Numbered from the stretch's first letter, positions 41,909-49,083 are shown. The stretch is 59,330 bases of DNA from a virus (IMGVR_UViG_3300010400_000023:1-59330), one strand, 5' to 3'. Translations and numbers: made by a program. Notes: a model not told the origin generated them from the letters alone.

Positions 41909-42383
41909 CCGACAACTCCAAGATAAGTGTGTCAATCGCGTTCGCACCGCTGCGCTTGGATGCGACAGCTCTGCATGTATCAATTCTAACTCCGAACGCA
42001 TTCGCGATTCCGGACTTCTGTCCACTGCGATCCGCAGCACGGATCCACATCTGACGCATGAGGATCACGTCCAATGACGAAAGCTTAGTGCTTCTTGTTT
42101 TCCTTGCTTGCTGTCCATGTGTCGCCCATCGGCAATTGCCCGGCTCGTAGTTTCCGTTGTTGTCAATGCGGTCAAGCGTCTTGCCGGCCGGTCTAGCCCC
42201 CATGTCGGCGAGGAAGTTCTCGAAAATGAGCCAATCCCTGCATAGCAGGATTCCTCGTCCTCCGTAGTCCTTGTATCGCAAGGCGTTTGGATTAACGCAT
42301 CTAGTCTTCATCGCATACCATGACCGGTATGTCGGAGACGGCTTCCTGTACGGACAATGTCCATGCTTGATTGTGGTGAACAT
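41901..42383 (-). CDS. HNH endonuclease (homing-type)
   Basis: 160 residues. TYRSWYAMKTRCVNPNALRY and DRIDNNGNYEPGNCRWAT match the phage HNH/AP2-associated homing endonuclease pattern (RxWxxMKxRC...LDRIDNNGxYxPxNCRWAT). Its 3' end overlaps the nuclease gene by 8 nt. Base composition is more AT-rich than its neighbours, consistent with mobile insertion. Confidence 0.85.
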   Translation of the reverse strand: MFTTIKHGHCPYRKPSPTYRSWYAMKTRCVNPNALRYKDYGGRGILLCRDWLIFENFLADMGARPAGKTLDRIDNNGNYEPGNCRWATHGQQARKTRSTKLSSLDVILMRQMWIRAADRSGQKSGIANAFGVRIDTCRAVASKRSGANAIDTLILELSGE

Positions 42384-42410
42384 TTTCGTTTCCTTCGTCT
42401 GTCTCGTCTC

Positions 42411-42509
42411 GGTGCCCCTGCCTGAATCGCACAGGCCTCTCCGTCATGTCGTGCCCAACCCGACGGAGATGAGCTATCAGGGGCAGGTGCTGGTCAGCGG
42501 CTGACCAGC
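42411..42509 (-). other. Structured RNA-like region (multi-stem, partly tRNA-like)
   Basis: In a 137-nt gap between genes, nested perfect pairings occur: GCCCCTG (42414-42420) with CAGGGGC (42478-42484); GCCTG/CAGGC (42420-42436); CTCCGTC/GACGGAG (42439-42468); then GCTGGTCAG/CTGACCAGC (42489-42509, loop CGG). Read on the minus strand the first set resembles a broken cloverleaf: a TAGCTCA box, a T-arm-like GCCTG-TGCGATT-CAGGC, and an acceptor-like stem ending ACC. No full anticodon arm fits. The last hairpin could be a terminator for the gene at 42521. Confidence 0.5.
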
Positions 42510-42520
42510 GGAATAGCCGT

Positions 42521-43051
42521 CTACCACTTGGGCTCACTGAGGTCACGCATGTACTTGGGCTCGGTGCGCACGCGCCGAGCGATCTGCGGCGCGCCCGGGG
42601 TCGGCGGGACACCACTGTCGGCGCGCACCAGACCAGCATGCTCGATGAGCGGCGTGCTGCGCTTCGCGGCGGTCTTCGACTTCGAGCGACGCTTCTTACG
42701 GTCGTACTGGCGCAACGATTCGAGCTTCTGTGACTTCGGAATCGGAGCGAGCCGGTACTCGCCAGGCGCCATCACCCCAGCGCGATCGAACGAGACGATC
42801 TCCGTGCGCGCGTCTGCGGGGAGCGCGTACCGGACCATGCGATCCGGATACTCGAGGAAGGCCATCGAGCGGAAGAAGTACGCGGCAACTACGCCGGGCT
42901 CATGTTGGGCCGCTCGCGCGAACGCGCAGCACTTGCTGTTCTTGGCCTTGGCCTTCTTGATGTCGTCAACCGCGACGCCGATGATGATCGGAGCGGTTGC
43001 GTCTACAACGGGGATCCTCTTCTGTCTGGCGATGTCGTGTACGTAGCTCAT
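42521..43051 (-). CDS. Hypothetical protein, 176 aa
   Basis: ATG 43051, ATGA-coupled to the gene upstream. The N-terminal half is a compact fold (DATAPIIIGVAVDDIKKA), with CCAFARAAQ. The C-terminal ~80 residues are very basic (RKKRRSKSKTAAKR) and likely disordered. Nucleic-acid binding is plausible. Not recognised. Confidence 0.65.
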   Translation of the reverse strand: MSYVHDIARQKRIPVVDATAPIIIGVAVDDIKKAKAKNSKCCAFARAAQHEPGVVAAYFFRSMAFLEYPDRMVRYALPADARTEIVSFDRAGVMAPGEYRLAPIPKSQKLESLRQYDRKKRRSKSKTAAKRSTPLIEHAGLVRADSGVPPTPGAPQIARRVRTEPKYMRDLSEPKW

Positions 43052-43221
43052 TTGTTGTTCCTCATCTTGTGCTTGTGCTTGAGCCATTCCGTGTTGAGTC
43101 TCTGGCGCTCTCGCGCCTCGGCGTCGATACGCCGGAACATCTGGCGGCGGGCGTAGCGGTGTCGCAGCGAGCGGATCGCGAGGCCGATGATCAGGCCGAT
43201 GACGAATCCGATGAACGTCAT
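43048..43221 (-). CDS. Small membrane protein, 57 aa
   Basis: ATG 43221. The N-terminal helix FIGFVIGLIIGLAI (residues 3-16) spans the membrane; a basic helical tail follows. It lies at the end of a run of coupled genes. Not recognised. Confidence 0.65.
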   Translation of the reverse strand: MTFIGFVIGLIIGLAIRSLRHRYARRQMFRRIDAEARERQRLNTEWLKHKHKMRNNK

Positions 43222-43727
43222 GGCGTCCTCCGGTGAGCGGCGATCAGTCGCTCGATGATCTCGCAGCTGTACGCGGACGTCGCGCGGTAGTCGAGGATGT
43301 GGTGCTGGAGCTGGCGGACTTCGTCGTCGTTGAGCGTGAGTGCGGGCGTGCCAGCGAGGAGGCGGTCGATGAGCGCTAGCGCTACGAGTCGCATCGGCTC
43401 GACGCGGTAGGCGATCGACCCCATCAGCCCGCGGAGCCATGTGAGCGCAGCGCGGTCTGACTCAGATGGAGGTACTGACGTGGCCAACTGCTCCGCGGCG
43501 CGGGTAGCGATTTCCGCTGCGACATCGAAAGAGCGCAGTTCCTTGAATTCCGGGTGGTCGAGCACGGCCCATGCGGCATCTGTTACGACGTGACGCACCC
43601 GCTCCTTGTCAGCGGCGATGGCGGAGCGGTGAGCGAGTAGCTCCTCCGCCATCTCGCCGCAGAACCCCTGCAAGTCCTCGTGAGCGCCGAAGCGCAGCTG
43701 TTCGTCGGTGAGTTCGCATCGAGCCAT
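43218..43727 (-). CDS. Hypothetical helical protein, 169 aa
   Basis: ATG 43727 shares its A with the preceding TGA. All-helical and acidic, with repeated Glu/Ala/Arg helices. A longer frame upstream exists but the coupled ATG is preferred. No family recognised. Confidence 0.7.
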   Translation of the reverse strand: MARCELTDEQLRFGAHEDLQGFCGEMAEELLAHRSAIAADKERVRHVVTDAAWAVLDHPEFKELRSFDVAAEIATRAAEQLATSVPPSESDRAALTWLRGLMGSIAYRVEPMRLVALALIDRLLAGTPALTLNDDEVRQLQHHILDYRATSAYSCEIIERLIAAHRRTP

Positions 43728-43963
43728 CACACGACTCCCTTCATGCGCTTGCGCAGTTCTCGGATCACAGATTCCGAGTTGATCAAGCATCCGCCTATGT
43801 CCCACTCCGACATCTCCACCGCCCACTCCTCGAGTCGTTTCATCGTGTCGCGGTGGACGCGGATCTCGGCTACCATCGCCCTGGTGGAGTGCACCGTGGC
43901 GCCGAGCCCGCCGCGCGTGACATGCTCAATTGTGTCGAGCATTTCCTCGCTGAGCCTCTCCAT
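43727..43963 (-). CDS. Hypothetical protein, 78 aa
   Basis: ATG 43963 overlaps the previous stop. Helical (MERLSEEMLDTIEHVTRG, then VHRDTMKRLEEWAVEM). Not recognised. Confidence 0.65.
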   Translation of the reverse strand: MERLSEEMLDTIEHVTRGGLGATVHSTRAMVAEIRVHRDTMKRLEEWAVEMSEWDIGGCLINSESVIRELRKRMKGVV

Positions 43964-44370
43964 CACGCCACCCTCCGTCCGCACCCGCACATGACTTCCG
44001 ACGGCCCCAGCACACAGACGTAGTCACCGGTTTCCCAGTCTCCACCCTCCGACACATGCCACTGACGCTCACCGTTGTTCACGAGCGTCGGCGCCCCGAG
44101 CCCCAGCATGACCGCGACGTCGGTCGCCGCGCTGACCGACGAGCACACCAGCCTCGCGTTGTAGTGGCCGCCCGGTCGGACCGCGACGCTGACATCCGAC
44201 ACGCCGATGGCGCGGACCATCTCAACCCAAGCGGGCACCGGATCGCCGCGCAACGCCTGTGCGGCGTTGGCGGCGGCAGCGCGCGATACGAGGTCGACGT
44301 TGCACGACGGTGCGACTTGCTCGAGGGCAGCGCGGACGGAGGCGGCGATGATGGCGGTGATGGTGGTCAT
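43963..44370 (-). CDS. Hypothetical protein, 135 aa
   Basis: ATG 44370. A likely alpha/beta fold; the C-terminus ends CVLGPSEVMCGCGRRVA, with clustered cysteines. Not recognised. Confidence 0.65.
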   Translation of the reverse strand: MTTITAIIAASVRAALEQVAPSCNVDLVSRAAAANAAQALRGDPVPAWVEMVRAIGVSDVSVAVRPGGHYNARLVCSSVSAATDVAVMLGLGAPTLVNNGERQWHVSEGGDWETGDYVCVLGPSEVMCGCGRRVA

Positions 44371-44636
44371 GCCGCCCTCCGTCGGTGCTTTGCCGTTGGC
44401 TCGTCGTTCACCCGACGCGGCGCTGCGGCGGCTTCCGTTTGCATCATCCGCATCAGCACGTCTTCGAGGTCGGCGATCTGTCGATCGCGGTGGGCGATTA
44501 CAGCCTGCAGTTCAGAGATGTAGACGTCACGCTCCCTGTTTGACGCTGTCGCCTTGTCGAGGGCGCGACGCAGCTCGACGACCTGATCGGTCGTGAGCTT
44601 TCGTGCCTCGTGGCGCTCGCGGTCGAGGTCAGTCAC
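44367..44636 (-). CDS. Coiled-coil protein, 89 aa
   Basis: GTG 44636 coupled to the gene upstream. Heptad-like (RKLTTDQVVELRRALDKA, then DRQIADLEDVLMRMM). A small dimeric coiled coil, one of several in this block. Confidence 0.6.
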   Translation of the reverse strand: MTDLDRERHEARKLTTDQVVELRRALDKATASNRERDVYISELQAVIAHRDRQIADLEDVLMRMMQTEAAAAPRRVNDEPTAKHRRRAA

Positions 44637-44992
44637 GAGTACACCTCGACGACGTACTCGCCGTCGTCCGCCCATCTGTCGAGTAGGGCGAGCTGGTCGG
44701 CGACGGTCTGGCGGATCGCCTCGTTGGCGTCCGACAGTAGCGCGCGCATGCGCGTGAACTCCGCGCGGTCGAGAGCGTGCTGCTGGGTGAGATCGGAGGC
44801 CAGCTGATGTGCCGCCTGCAGTTCGTGCTGCAGGTCGGCGAGGTCTTGCCGGGCTTGCTCGAGTAGCCGAGCCGTGACCTCATGGGCCTGGCGCTCGACC
44901 TCGAGATCGGCTTCGGCGCCGATGTCGGGGAGCGCCGGGCGACGGGGGTCGAGCCGGAGGCCGATCAGTGTGTTGTTGTCGGTCAGGATCAT
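44633..44992 (-). CDS. Coiled-coil protein, 119 aa
   Basis: ATG 44992. Alpha-helical with a long coiled coil (about residues 28-100: EVERQAHEVTARLLEQARQD and onward). The C-terminus DDGEYVVEVYS may be a short strand. Not recognised. Confidence 0.65.
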   Translation of the reverse strand: MILTDNNTLIGLRLDPRRPALPDIGAEADLEVERQAHEVTARLLEQARQDLADLQHELQAAHQLASDLTQQHALDRAEFTRMRALLSDANEAIRQTVADQLALLDRWADDGEYVVEVYS

Positions 44993-45126
44993 GGGTGTTC
45001 CGGGATGTCGGCCGTGAGGGCCTCGATCAGCTGGGGCATGGAGATCTGGTGTTTGCGGCAGTACGCCGCGAGGCGGGCGTAGGTTGCGCCGCTGATGGAG
45101 ATGGAGCGTGGTGGATTGCGCGGCAT
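44989..45126 (-). CDS. Putative ribbon-helix-helix protein, 45 aa
   Basis: ATG 45126. PRSISISGATYARLAAYCRK (strand then helix) and a second helix (MPQLIEALTADI) match a minimal RHH/CopG-type DNA-binding fold. Likely a tiny transcription regulator inside the early operon. Confidence 0.6.
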   Translation of the reverse strand: MPRNPPRSISISGATYARLAAYCRKHQISMPQLIEALTADIPEHP

Positions 45127-45227
45127 CAGACGTCTCCGGCATGCGGCCGTTTGTGGGCTCGGCGGTAACGGCCGACGAGATAGGCCGCGATGGTGATTGC
45201 GAGCCAGAGGAGGGTGAGGCGGTACAT
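45126..45227 (-). CDS. Tiny membrane peptide, 33 aa
   Basis: ATG 45227 to TGA sharing bases with the next gene's ATG (45126). A single membrane helix (LTLLWLAITIAAYLVG) and a short basic tail. Coding supported by perfect coupling on both sides. Confidence 0.55.
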   Translation of the reverse strand: MYRLTLLWLAITIAAYLVGRYRRAHKRPHAGDV

Positions 45228-45466
45228 CAGCGGGCTTTCTTAACGCGAGCGGCGCGCCACAGGTCACAGGCCTCGTCCAGGTCGCCGGGTGTTACTCGTT
45301 CTGCGAGGAAGCGTGCGGCCGTCAGTCGCAGATGCTTCGCGGCCTCGCGTGCGTCGGATTCGGGATAGTACGGGACCGCTGGCCCACCGGTGGTCGACCG
45401 GCCTCGGTTGTTGGGCGCTGACCTGGCGAGCGCTCGGAGGAACGCCTTGGATGCTGGACGTGGCAT
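45227..45466 (-). CDS. Hypothetical protein, 79 aa
   Basis: ATG 45466. Basic N-terminus (MPRPASKAFLRALARSAPNN), then a helical part with EAAKHLRLTAARFLAERV. Possibly nucleic-acid binding. Not recognised. Confidence 0.6.
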   Translation of the reverse strand: MPRPASKAFLRALARSAPNNRGRSTTGGPAVPYYPESDAREAAKHLRLTAARFLAERVTPGDLDEACDLWRAARVKKAR

Positions 45467-45470
45467 CGCC

Positions 45471-45779
45471 CTACTCCTCTCCCCGCTCACGGCGGAGGCG
45501 GAGCAACTCGAGCCCGTACTCGGTCGGCACGATGTACATGTCGGTCCACTCGCATGGACGCGAGTCGTGCACGCTCCGGGTGCCGCTGCTCTGGCGGACC
45601 TCTCGATATGTCGCCGCTCCACCCTCGACGAGTTCGCCGGGCTCCGAATCAGCGACCAGGCCAACGTACGCTCCACCTTCGGTGTCACGTGCGTCACTGA
45701 GCCACCGGGCCTGTCGCTGCGTCAGAGAGTACAGCCTGCCGGGCTTCGGTTGTTCTACGCGTACCTTGCGCTTGCCCAC
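45471..45779 (-). CDS. Hypothetical winged-helix-like protein, 102 aa
   Basis: ATG 45779. RLYSLTQRQARWLSDARDTE opens a helical N-terminal half; the C-terminal part YIVPTEYGLELLRLRRE looks like the strand-helix of a small winged-helix fold. Function unknown. Confidence 0.6.
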   Translation of the reverse strand: MGKRKVRVEQPKPGRLYSLTQRQARWLSDARDTEGGAYVGLVADSEPGELVEGGAATYREVRQSSGTRSVHDSRPCEWTDMYIVPTEYGLELLRLRRERGEE

Positions 45780-45781
45780 GA

Positions 45782-46069
45782 CTACCTCCCTTCCTTGGCA
45801 CGGTCATGGGTTGGGCAACTTCCCTGCGTTCCGTTGCATGGCCATCCATTCTGCAGCGGTCCAGCGCAGCTCTTTACTCCCTTGGCACGGCAAGCGTCGT
45901 CTTCCAGTTTCTCGGCCATCGCTTCAAGCCGGTCAGCGTCGGCCACCAATACAGCGATGCTCTCAGCGTCGTTGGCCTTGTCGGCGCGATATACGTCAGC
46001 CGACCGGTATAGCGCGCCGATCACGGTGTCGACGAGATCGAACGGTATCTCGAGAGTCACGGTACCCAT
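45782..46069 (-). CDS. Hypothetical protein, 95 aa
   Basis: ATG 46069. Helical acidic N-terminal two-thirds (residues 20-65, likely an amphipathic helix pair). The C-terminus has three cysteines (SCAGP, PCNGT, SCPTHD), perhaps a zinc site. Not recognised. Confidence 0.65.
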   Translation of the reverse strand: MGTVTLEIPFDLVDTVIGALYRSADVYRADKANDAESIAVLVADADRLEAMAEKLEDDACRAKGVKSCAGPLQNGWPCNGTQGSCPTHDRAKEGR

Positions 46070-46071
46070 GG

Positions 46072-46254
46072 CTACCTCCCTCCGCCACGGCGGGCGTTGA
46101 TGGCGGCGGCGACCTTCTCGCGCGCCACCGCCACCGCGGCGTCAGATGCGCGGTAACCGATCGCCCCGCGAGCGATGCGGCACTGGTACGTGAGCGGCAT
46201 GTCGGTGCCGTTGATCTCGAGTTCGAGGGCTTCGATCTGCTCGTTCGTCACCAT
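46072..46254 (-). CDS. Hypothetical protein, 60 aa
   Basis: ATG 46254, overlapping the upstream stop (GTG 46257 adds one residue). Helical with IEALELEINGTD and a basic end RRGGGR. Not recognised. Confidence 0.6.
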   Translation of the reverse strand: MVTNEQIEALELEINGTDMPLTYQCRIARGAIGYRASDAAVAVAREKVAAAINARRGGGR

Positions 46255-46553
46255 CACGCGCCCCTCGCCGCGCGGTACTCAGCGACCCATGCGGTCGCTT
46301 CGTCCTCGAGGTTCACGTACGGCAGCTTGATCGTCGTCGTCCGGCTCCTCGACGTCCACGGACGGTAGTCGACGTACGTCGGTAGGTCGTCGAAGTCGGT
46401 GACGTCTTCCTGGCGAGCCGCAGCGAGCACGCCCAGGACGAGCCCCTCGTCCGAGTCGCCTGCCAGGACGCTGTCGCACATGTCTTCGAGCTCCGTGTGG
46501 CCGAACTCGGCGGCGAAGCAGGCGATGTGCTCGATGAGCTGGGCGTTGATCAT
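46254..46553 (-). CDS. Hypothetical protein, 99 aa
   Basis: ATG 46553. An acidic helical protein (LIEHIACFAAEFGHTELEDM) with a later Tyr/Trp strand (TYVDYRPWTS). Not recognised. Confidence 0.65.
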   Translation of the reverse strand: MINAQLIEHIACFAAEFGHTELEDMCDSVLAGDSDEGLVLGVLAAARQEDVTDFDDLPTYVDYRPWTSRSRTTTIKLPYVNLEDEATAWVAEYRAARGA

Positions 46554-46810
46554 GACAGCCCTCCGTACGCGTGGACCTTGGCGGCCGATTCGGCAGCGCG
46601 CATCCTGTCGCTCATCTCGACAAGGAGGACGTCGCGCTCGATGCCGGAGCTGAACTGCCGGCAGCGAGCCGCGTCTCCGTAGCAGTAGACGGTTCGGTGG
46701 CGGCGCCCGATGACGGCGTGGGTAGACGAGTCAATCTCGCGCAGAGCCTGAGCCAGTAGGCGGCGCTTGATCTCGCGCGCCACGACGCGATGGATCGCTG
46801 CGTGGCTCAC
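46550..46810 (-). CDS. Hypothetical basic protein, 86 aa
   Basis: GTG 46810 coupled to the gene upstream. Basic helices (IHRVVAREIKRRLLAQALREI), a strand (HRTVYCYGDAARC), then an acidic helix. Likely nucleic-acid or protein binding. Not recognised. Confidence 0.6.
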   Translation of the reverse strand: MSHAAIHRVVAREIKRRLLAQALREIDSSTHAVIGRRHRTVYCYGDAARCRQFSSGIERDVLLVEMSDRMRAAESAAKVHAYGGLS

Positions 46811-47130
46811 GAGCACACCGCCCTGCGGCCCTCGGTGGCCTGGATGCCGGTGTAGCGGGCGATGGCCGCGTCGAGCCGGCGCGCGCACGCCACGGCTTCG
46901 TGGCCGGCGTCTTTCGCGCGGTCCGCGACGAATGCGACCGCGTCAGCCGACGCGCTGGTCAGCTCGAGTTCGGTGGCGAGTTCGGCCGCGATGTCCGCGA
47001 GCTCTCTCGCGCACGCCGCCCATGCCGTAGGCGTGACACCGTCGCAGGTGTGGAGGTCGTTGTAGACGAGGAGCGCCGCAGCGCGGCGGGCGAGAAGAGC
47101 CGTCGAGACGCGAGGAGTTGGGCTGGGCAT
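46807..47130 (-). CDS. Hypothetical helical protein, first gene of main leftward operon, 107 aa
   Basis: The ATG at 47130 follows the -10 of the early promoter by exactly 6 nt, with no Shine-Dalgarno, so it should be translated from a leaderless mRNA. The protein is Ala-rich and helical (residues 8-105), with a few cysteines. It leads the leftward coupled operon. Function unknown. Confidence 0.7.
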   Translation of the reverse strand: MPSPTPRVSTALLARRAAALLVYNDLHTCDGVTPTAWAACARELADIAAELATELELTSASADAVAFVADRAKDAGHEAVACARRLDAAIARYTGIQATEGRRAVCS

Positions 47131-47165
47131 GAATCCACTCTAAGTGGACTAGCCCGATCGCGCAA
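47131..47165 (-). promoter_or_regulatory. Leftward early promoter with palindromic operator
   Basis: Minus strand: TTGCGC (47165-47160), 17-nt spacer, TAGAGT (47142-47137), GGATTC, then ATG at 47130. The perfect palindrome TCCACT-CTA-AGTGGA (47134-47148) overlies the -10, so binding would block transcription. The same TCCAC half-site recurs in the repressor/Cro-like gap. Confidence 0.75.
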
Positions 47166-47175
47166 GGCCGAAAAT

Positions 47176-47328
47176 CTACTTTTCGTGAACTACGCGCAAC
47201 AACAGGGTGATCAGTGCCTCGTACGCGGCCGGATCAACCTTTGCCAGCGTCTCCAGCAGCTCCACGAACTTCTCATCACGTTCGCAGGCCGGTACTACTA
47301 GCCCGCCGCATTTCGCAGCGATCGCCAT
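47176..47328 (-). CDS. Small protein downstream of the repressor, 50 aa
   Basis: ATG 47328 with AAGGG seven bases upstream; it ends at 47176. Short helical protein (EKFVELLETLAKVDPAAYEALI) with one early Cys. It is likely co-transcribed with the repressor gene, 23 nt upstream. Function unknown. Confidence 0.6.
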   Translation of the reverse strand: MAIAAKCGGLVVPACERDEKFVELLETLAKVDPAAYEALITLLLRVVHEK

Positions 47329-47351
47329 CTGACCCTTGTATCAGGTTTGTG

Positions 47352-47723
47352 TCAGCGCTTCAAAGCCGCTGACAGAAAAGCTATTACGCCATCCTTGAGG
47401 TCGTCCCCGGCATGGCGCACAAGCTCCATGATTCGGCCATCTTTCGTATCGGTTACGGCTGGGTTAGCGACGAGCGGCGGAGGCAAGTCGAGGAGTTCGC
47501 AGATGGTCGGAACGTCCGCCGATCCCGTCTGGACCATATTCCCCTCGCTGTCCACCGCGAACATCTTGTAGCCGGCGCTCCTCGATATCCCGATCTGTTC
47601 GGCGAGCCACGGGATGTCCTTGCCGCGCTTCTCTAATTCGGCCAGCACCAGGGCCTTCCACTCCGGAGTCATCTCCCGCACCGGCCCCTTTGGGTTGTCT
47701 CCGTCATGTCTTGGATCAGCCAC
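47352..47723 (-). CDS. HTH repressor-like protein (CI position)
   Basis: 123 residues from GTG 47723; a second start at the internal Met is possible. Helix-turn-helix region TPEWKALVLAELEKRGKDIP through WLAEQIGISRSAGYKMF (about residues 18-54) resembles XRE/CI-type DNA-binding domains. The C-terminus is helical and may dimerise; no LexA-type protease motif is seen. It is divergent from the Cro-like gene, across a spacer with TCCAC operator sites, as in lambdoid immunity regions. Confidence 0.75.
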   Translation of the reverse strand: MADPRHDGDNPKGPVREMTPEWKALVLAELEKRGKDIPWLAEQIGISRSAGYKMFAVDSEGNMVQTGSADVPTICELLDLPPPLVANPAVTDTKDGRIMELVRHAGDDLKDGVIAFLSAALKR

Positions 47724-47750
47724 GGAAAGTCTCGTTATCACAAAGCTTGA

Positions 47751-47765
47751 TCCACTTCCTGTGGA
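47751..47765. promoter_or_regulatory. Immunity-region operator candidate TCCAC-N5-GTGGA
   Basis: A dyad TCCAC ttcct GTGGA lies between the divergent repressor and Cro-like genes, just upstream of the rightward -35. A further TCCAC half-site sits at about 47784-47788 inside the rightward spacer. The half-site matches the palindrome over the leftward early promoter at 47134-47148, though with different centre spacing. Confidence 0.6.
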
Positions 47766-47771
47766 ATGGAG

Positions 47772-47806
47772 TTGACGATATCGTCCACAATAAGTAGAAC
47801 AGGTGT
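47772..47806 (+). promoter_or_regulatory. Rightward early promoter (Cro-like gene), leaderless geometry
   Basis: TTGACG (47772-47777), a 17-nt spacer, TAGAAC (47795-47800), AGGTGT, then ATG at 47807. This is the same -10-to-start spacing of 6 nt as the two leftward promoters. Confidence 0.75.
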
Positions 47807-48034
47807 ATGGCTGCACACAGGAAGCGAGGCCCCGAGCCAGGAACGTTCGGATGGCGCCTACGCGAAGCTCGCCAGCGAGCAGGACTGAGCGCCCCGAAGG
47901 TCGCTCGACGGGCCGGGGCCAAGATCAGCACGTATTACTCTTGGGAGTCGGGCGATCGGATGCCGCGCGACATCGTCAAGCTGGCCAAGGCGGCGAAAAC
48001 GACAGTAGGCGCGCTGTTCGGGGAGGCATCATGA
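47807..48034 (+). CDS. Cro-like XRE-family HTH protein, 75 aa
   Basis: 75 residues. WRLREARQRAGLSAPKVARR and AGAKISTYYSWESGDRMP (residues 16-53) form a typical XRE HTH, with helix 3 around ISTYYSWE. It lies opposite the repressor and at the head of the rightward operon, as Cro would. It may repress the repressor gene by binding the TCCAC dyad. Function is inferred from position and fold. Confidence 0.8.
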   Translation: MAAHRKRGPEPGTFGWRLREARQRAGLSAPKVARRAGAKISTYYSWESGDRMPRDIVKLAKAAKTTVGALFGEAS

Positions 48035-48039
48035 CCGCC

Positions 48040-48519
48040 TCACTCGTACTCCTTGTAGTCCTTTATCTTCCGCATCGTGCATTCGATTTGCTGGCTCGAT
48101 CTGCACCATGCGGTTCGCGCCTTGATGCATCGGGATGCCGGAAGAGTGGACCCGTCGGTTGTCATGATCATCTCGAGGAGCTCGACACACTCCTTCCGCG
48201 TCCGACCGCAGAGTGTTTCCGGGTCGCACCACCATCCGCGCGCTCCGTCGGAGAACGCAGAAAGCAACCCTTCGATTCTAAGCAACCGGAAGGTCTGTTG
48301 CTGATCGGCGTCCCACAGGTTTTTGATAACCGGAGACGCTACCAGCTCATCGAACGCCTCTTGCTTGGTCCGGGTCCGGGTCACAGGCGGTTCGTTCTTT
48401 GTTGCGTACCTCTCGAGCGCGCCGACCTTGATCTCGAGCGCCTCGATTCTCTGACGGTCGTCGGCGCTCGTGCACGCCACGACCGCAGCCACCACGCACA
48501 TCATCCTCAGGTTGGGCAT
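48040..48519 (-). CDS. Lipoprotein with coiled coil, antisense in the early operon (moron candidate)
   Basis: 159 residues. MPNLRMMCVVAAVVAC is a short lipoprotein signal ending in a lipobox VVAC. A helical coiled region follows (RQRIEALEIKVGALERY), then a Cys-bearing C-terminal part (WWCDPETLCGR, SRCIKART). It is read against the early operon and divergent from 48642, so it may be a lysogen-expressed conversion gene. No function recognised. Confidence 0.75.
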   Translation of the reverse strand: MPNLRMMCVVAAVVACTSADDRQRIEALEIKVGALERYATKNEPPVTRTRTKQEAFDELVASPVIKNLWDADQQQTFRLLRIEGLLSAFSDGARGWWCDPETLCGRTRKECVELLEMIMTTDGSTLPASRCIKARTAWCRSSQQIECTMRKIKDYKEYE

Positions 48520-48641
48520 GCCCTCGAGCGTAACGCAGCCCGAGCACAGAAAACTTCTCACGCGCGCCGATGTAGCGACCGGCCGGTAGGGGCGCAAGTC
48601 CTGGAAATTCGGTCAGCACGCCATCCGGAACGGTGTGGGCC

Positions 48642-48887
48642 ATGACGACCGCCGTCATGATGTTGGTGCTCGGAGCCGTCTGGCTCGTCGCGCTCCGCTG
48701 GGTCGTCTACGAGCTGCCGCTGGGCGAGCGGGCCGCGCGAGTTGGCTGCGCGGTCATCGTCGGCGCGAGCGCGGGGCCACTGCTGCCGCTCGAGTGGATC
48801 GTCGTCGGTAGCGTCTGGGCGGTGGTCGTCGCGAGTCAGGCTGACCGGCGCGGAGATGCACCGATGGCGCGGCAGGTGCGGAGGTGA
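48642..48887 (+). CDS. Small two-helix membrane protein, 81 aa
   Basis: ATG 48642 (GTG at 48633 is an alternative). Two hydrophobic segments: MMLVLGAVWLVALRWVVYEL and VGCAVIVGASAGPLLPLEW onward, with a basic tail. A small inner-membrane protein, the first of several here. Not recognised. Confidence 0.65.
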   Translation: MTTAVMMLVLGAVWLVALRWVVYELPLGERAARVGCAVIVGASAGPLLPLEWIVVGSVWAVVVASQADRRGDAPMARQVRR

Positions 48888-49048
48888 GCCGCGCTCTCTC
48901 CGTCTCTCAGCGGCGCACTAACGCGGCCTGGCTCCGCGCCGCGCTGAAAGACCTCGCGTTCGAGCACGCACTGCACGATTTCGATACCTCGCGCGTCGTC
49001 CACGCCCTGACTGCGATTGCAGACGGGCGCGAGTGGCGCAGCGCATAA
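48884..49048 (+). CDS. Hypothetical protein, 54 aa
   Basis: GTG 48884 coupled to the previous stop. A small helical protein (NAAWLRAALKDLAFEHALHD). Coding is supported by coupling and GC-rich third positions. Not recognised. Confidence 0.6.
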   Translation: MSRALSVSQRRTNAAWLRAALKDLAFEHALHDFDTSRVVHALTAIADGREWRSA

Positions 49049-49083
49049 CCCCGGCGCTCGGGGGAGCGCCACACAAGGACCCC

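Noticed and set aside
42301-42639. 112-aa minus-strand frame covering the structured gap
   Set aside because: It crosses the hairpins and overlaps better supported genes at both ends.
47803-48645. 280-aa plus-strand frame over the Cro-like and lipoprotein genes
   Set aside because: It is out of frame with a clear HTH gene and a lipoprotein gene; composition is shadow-like.
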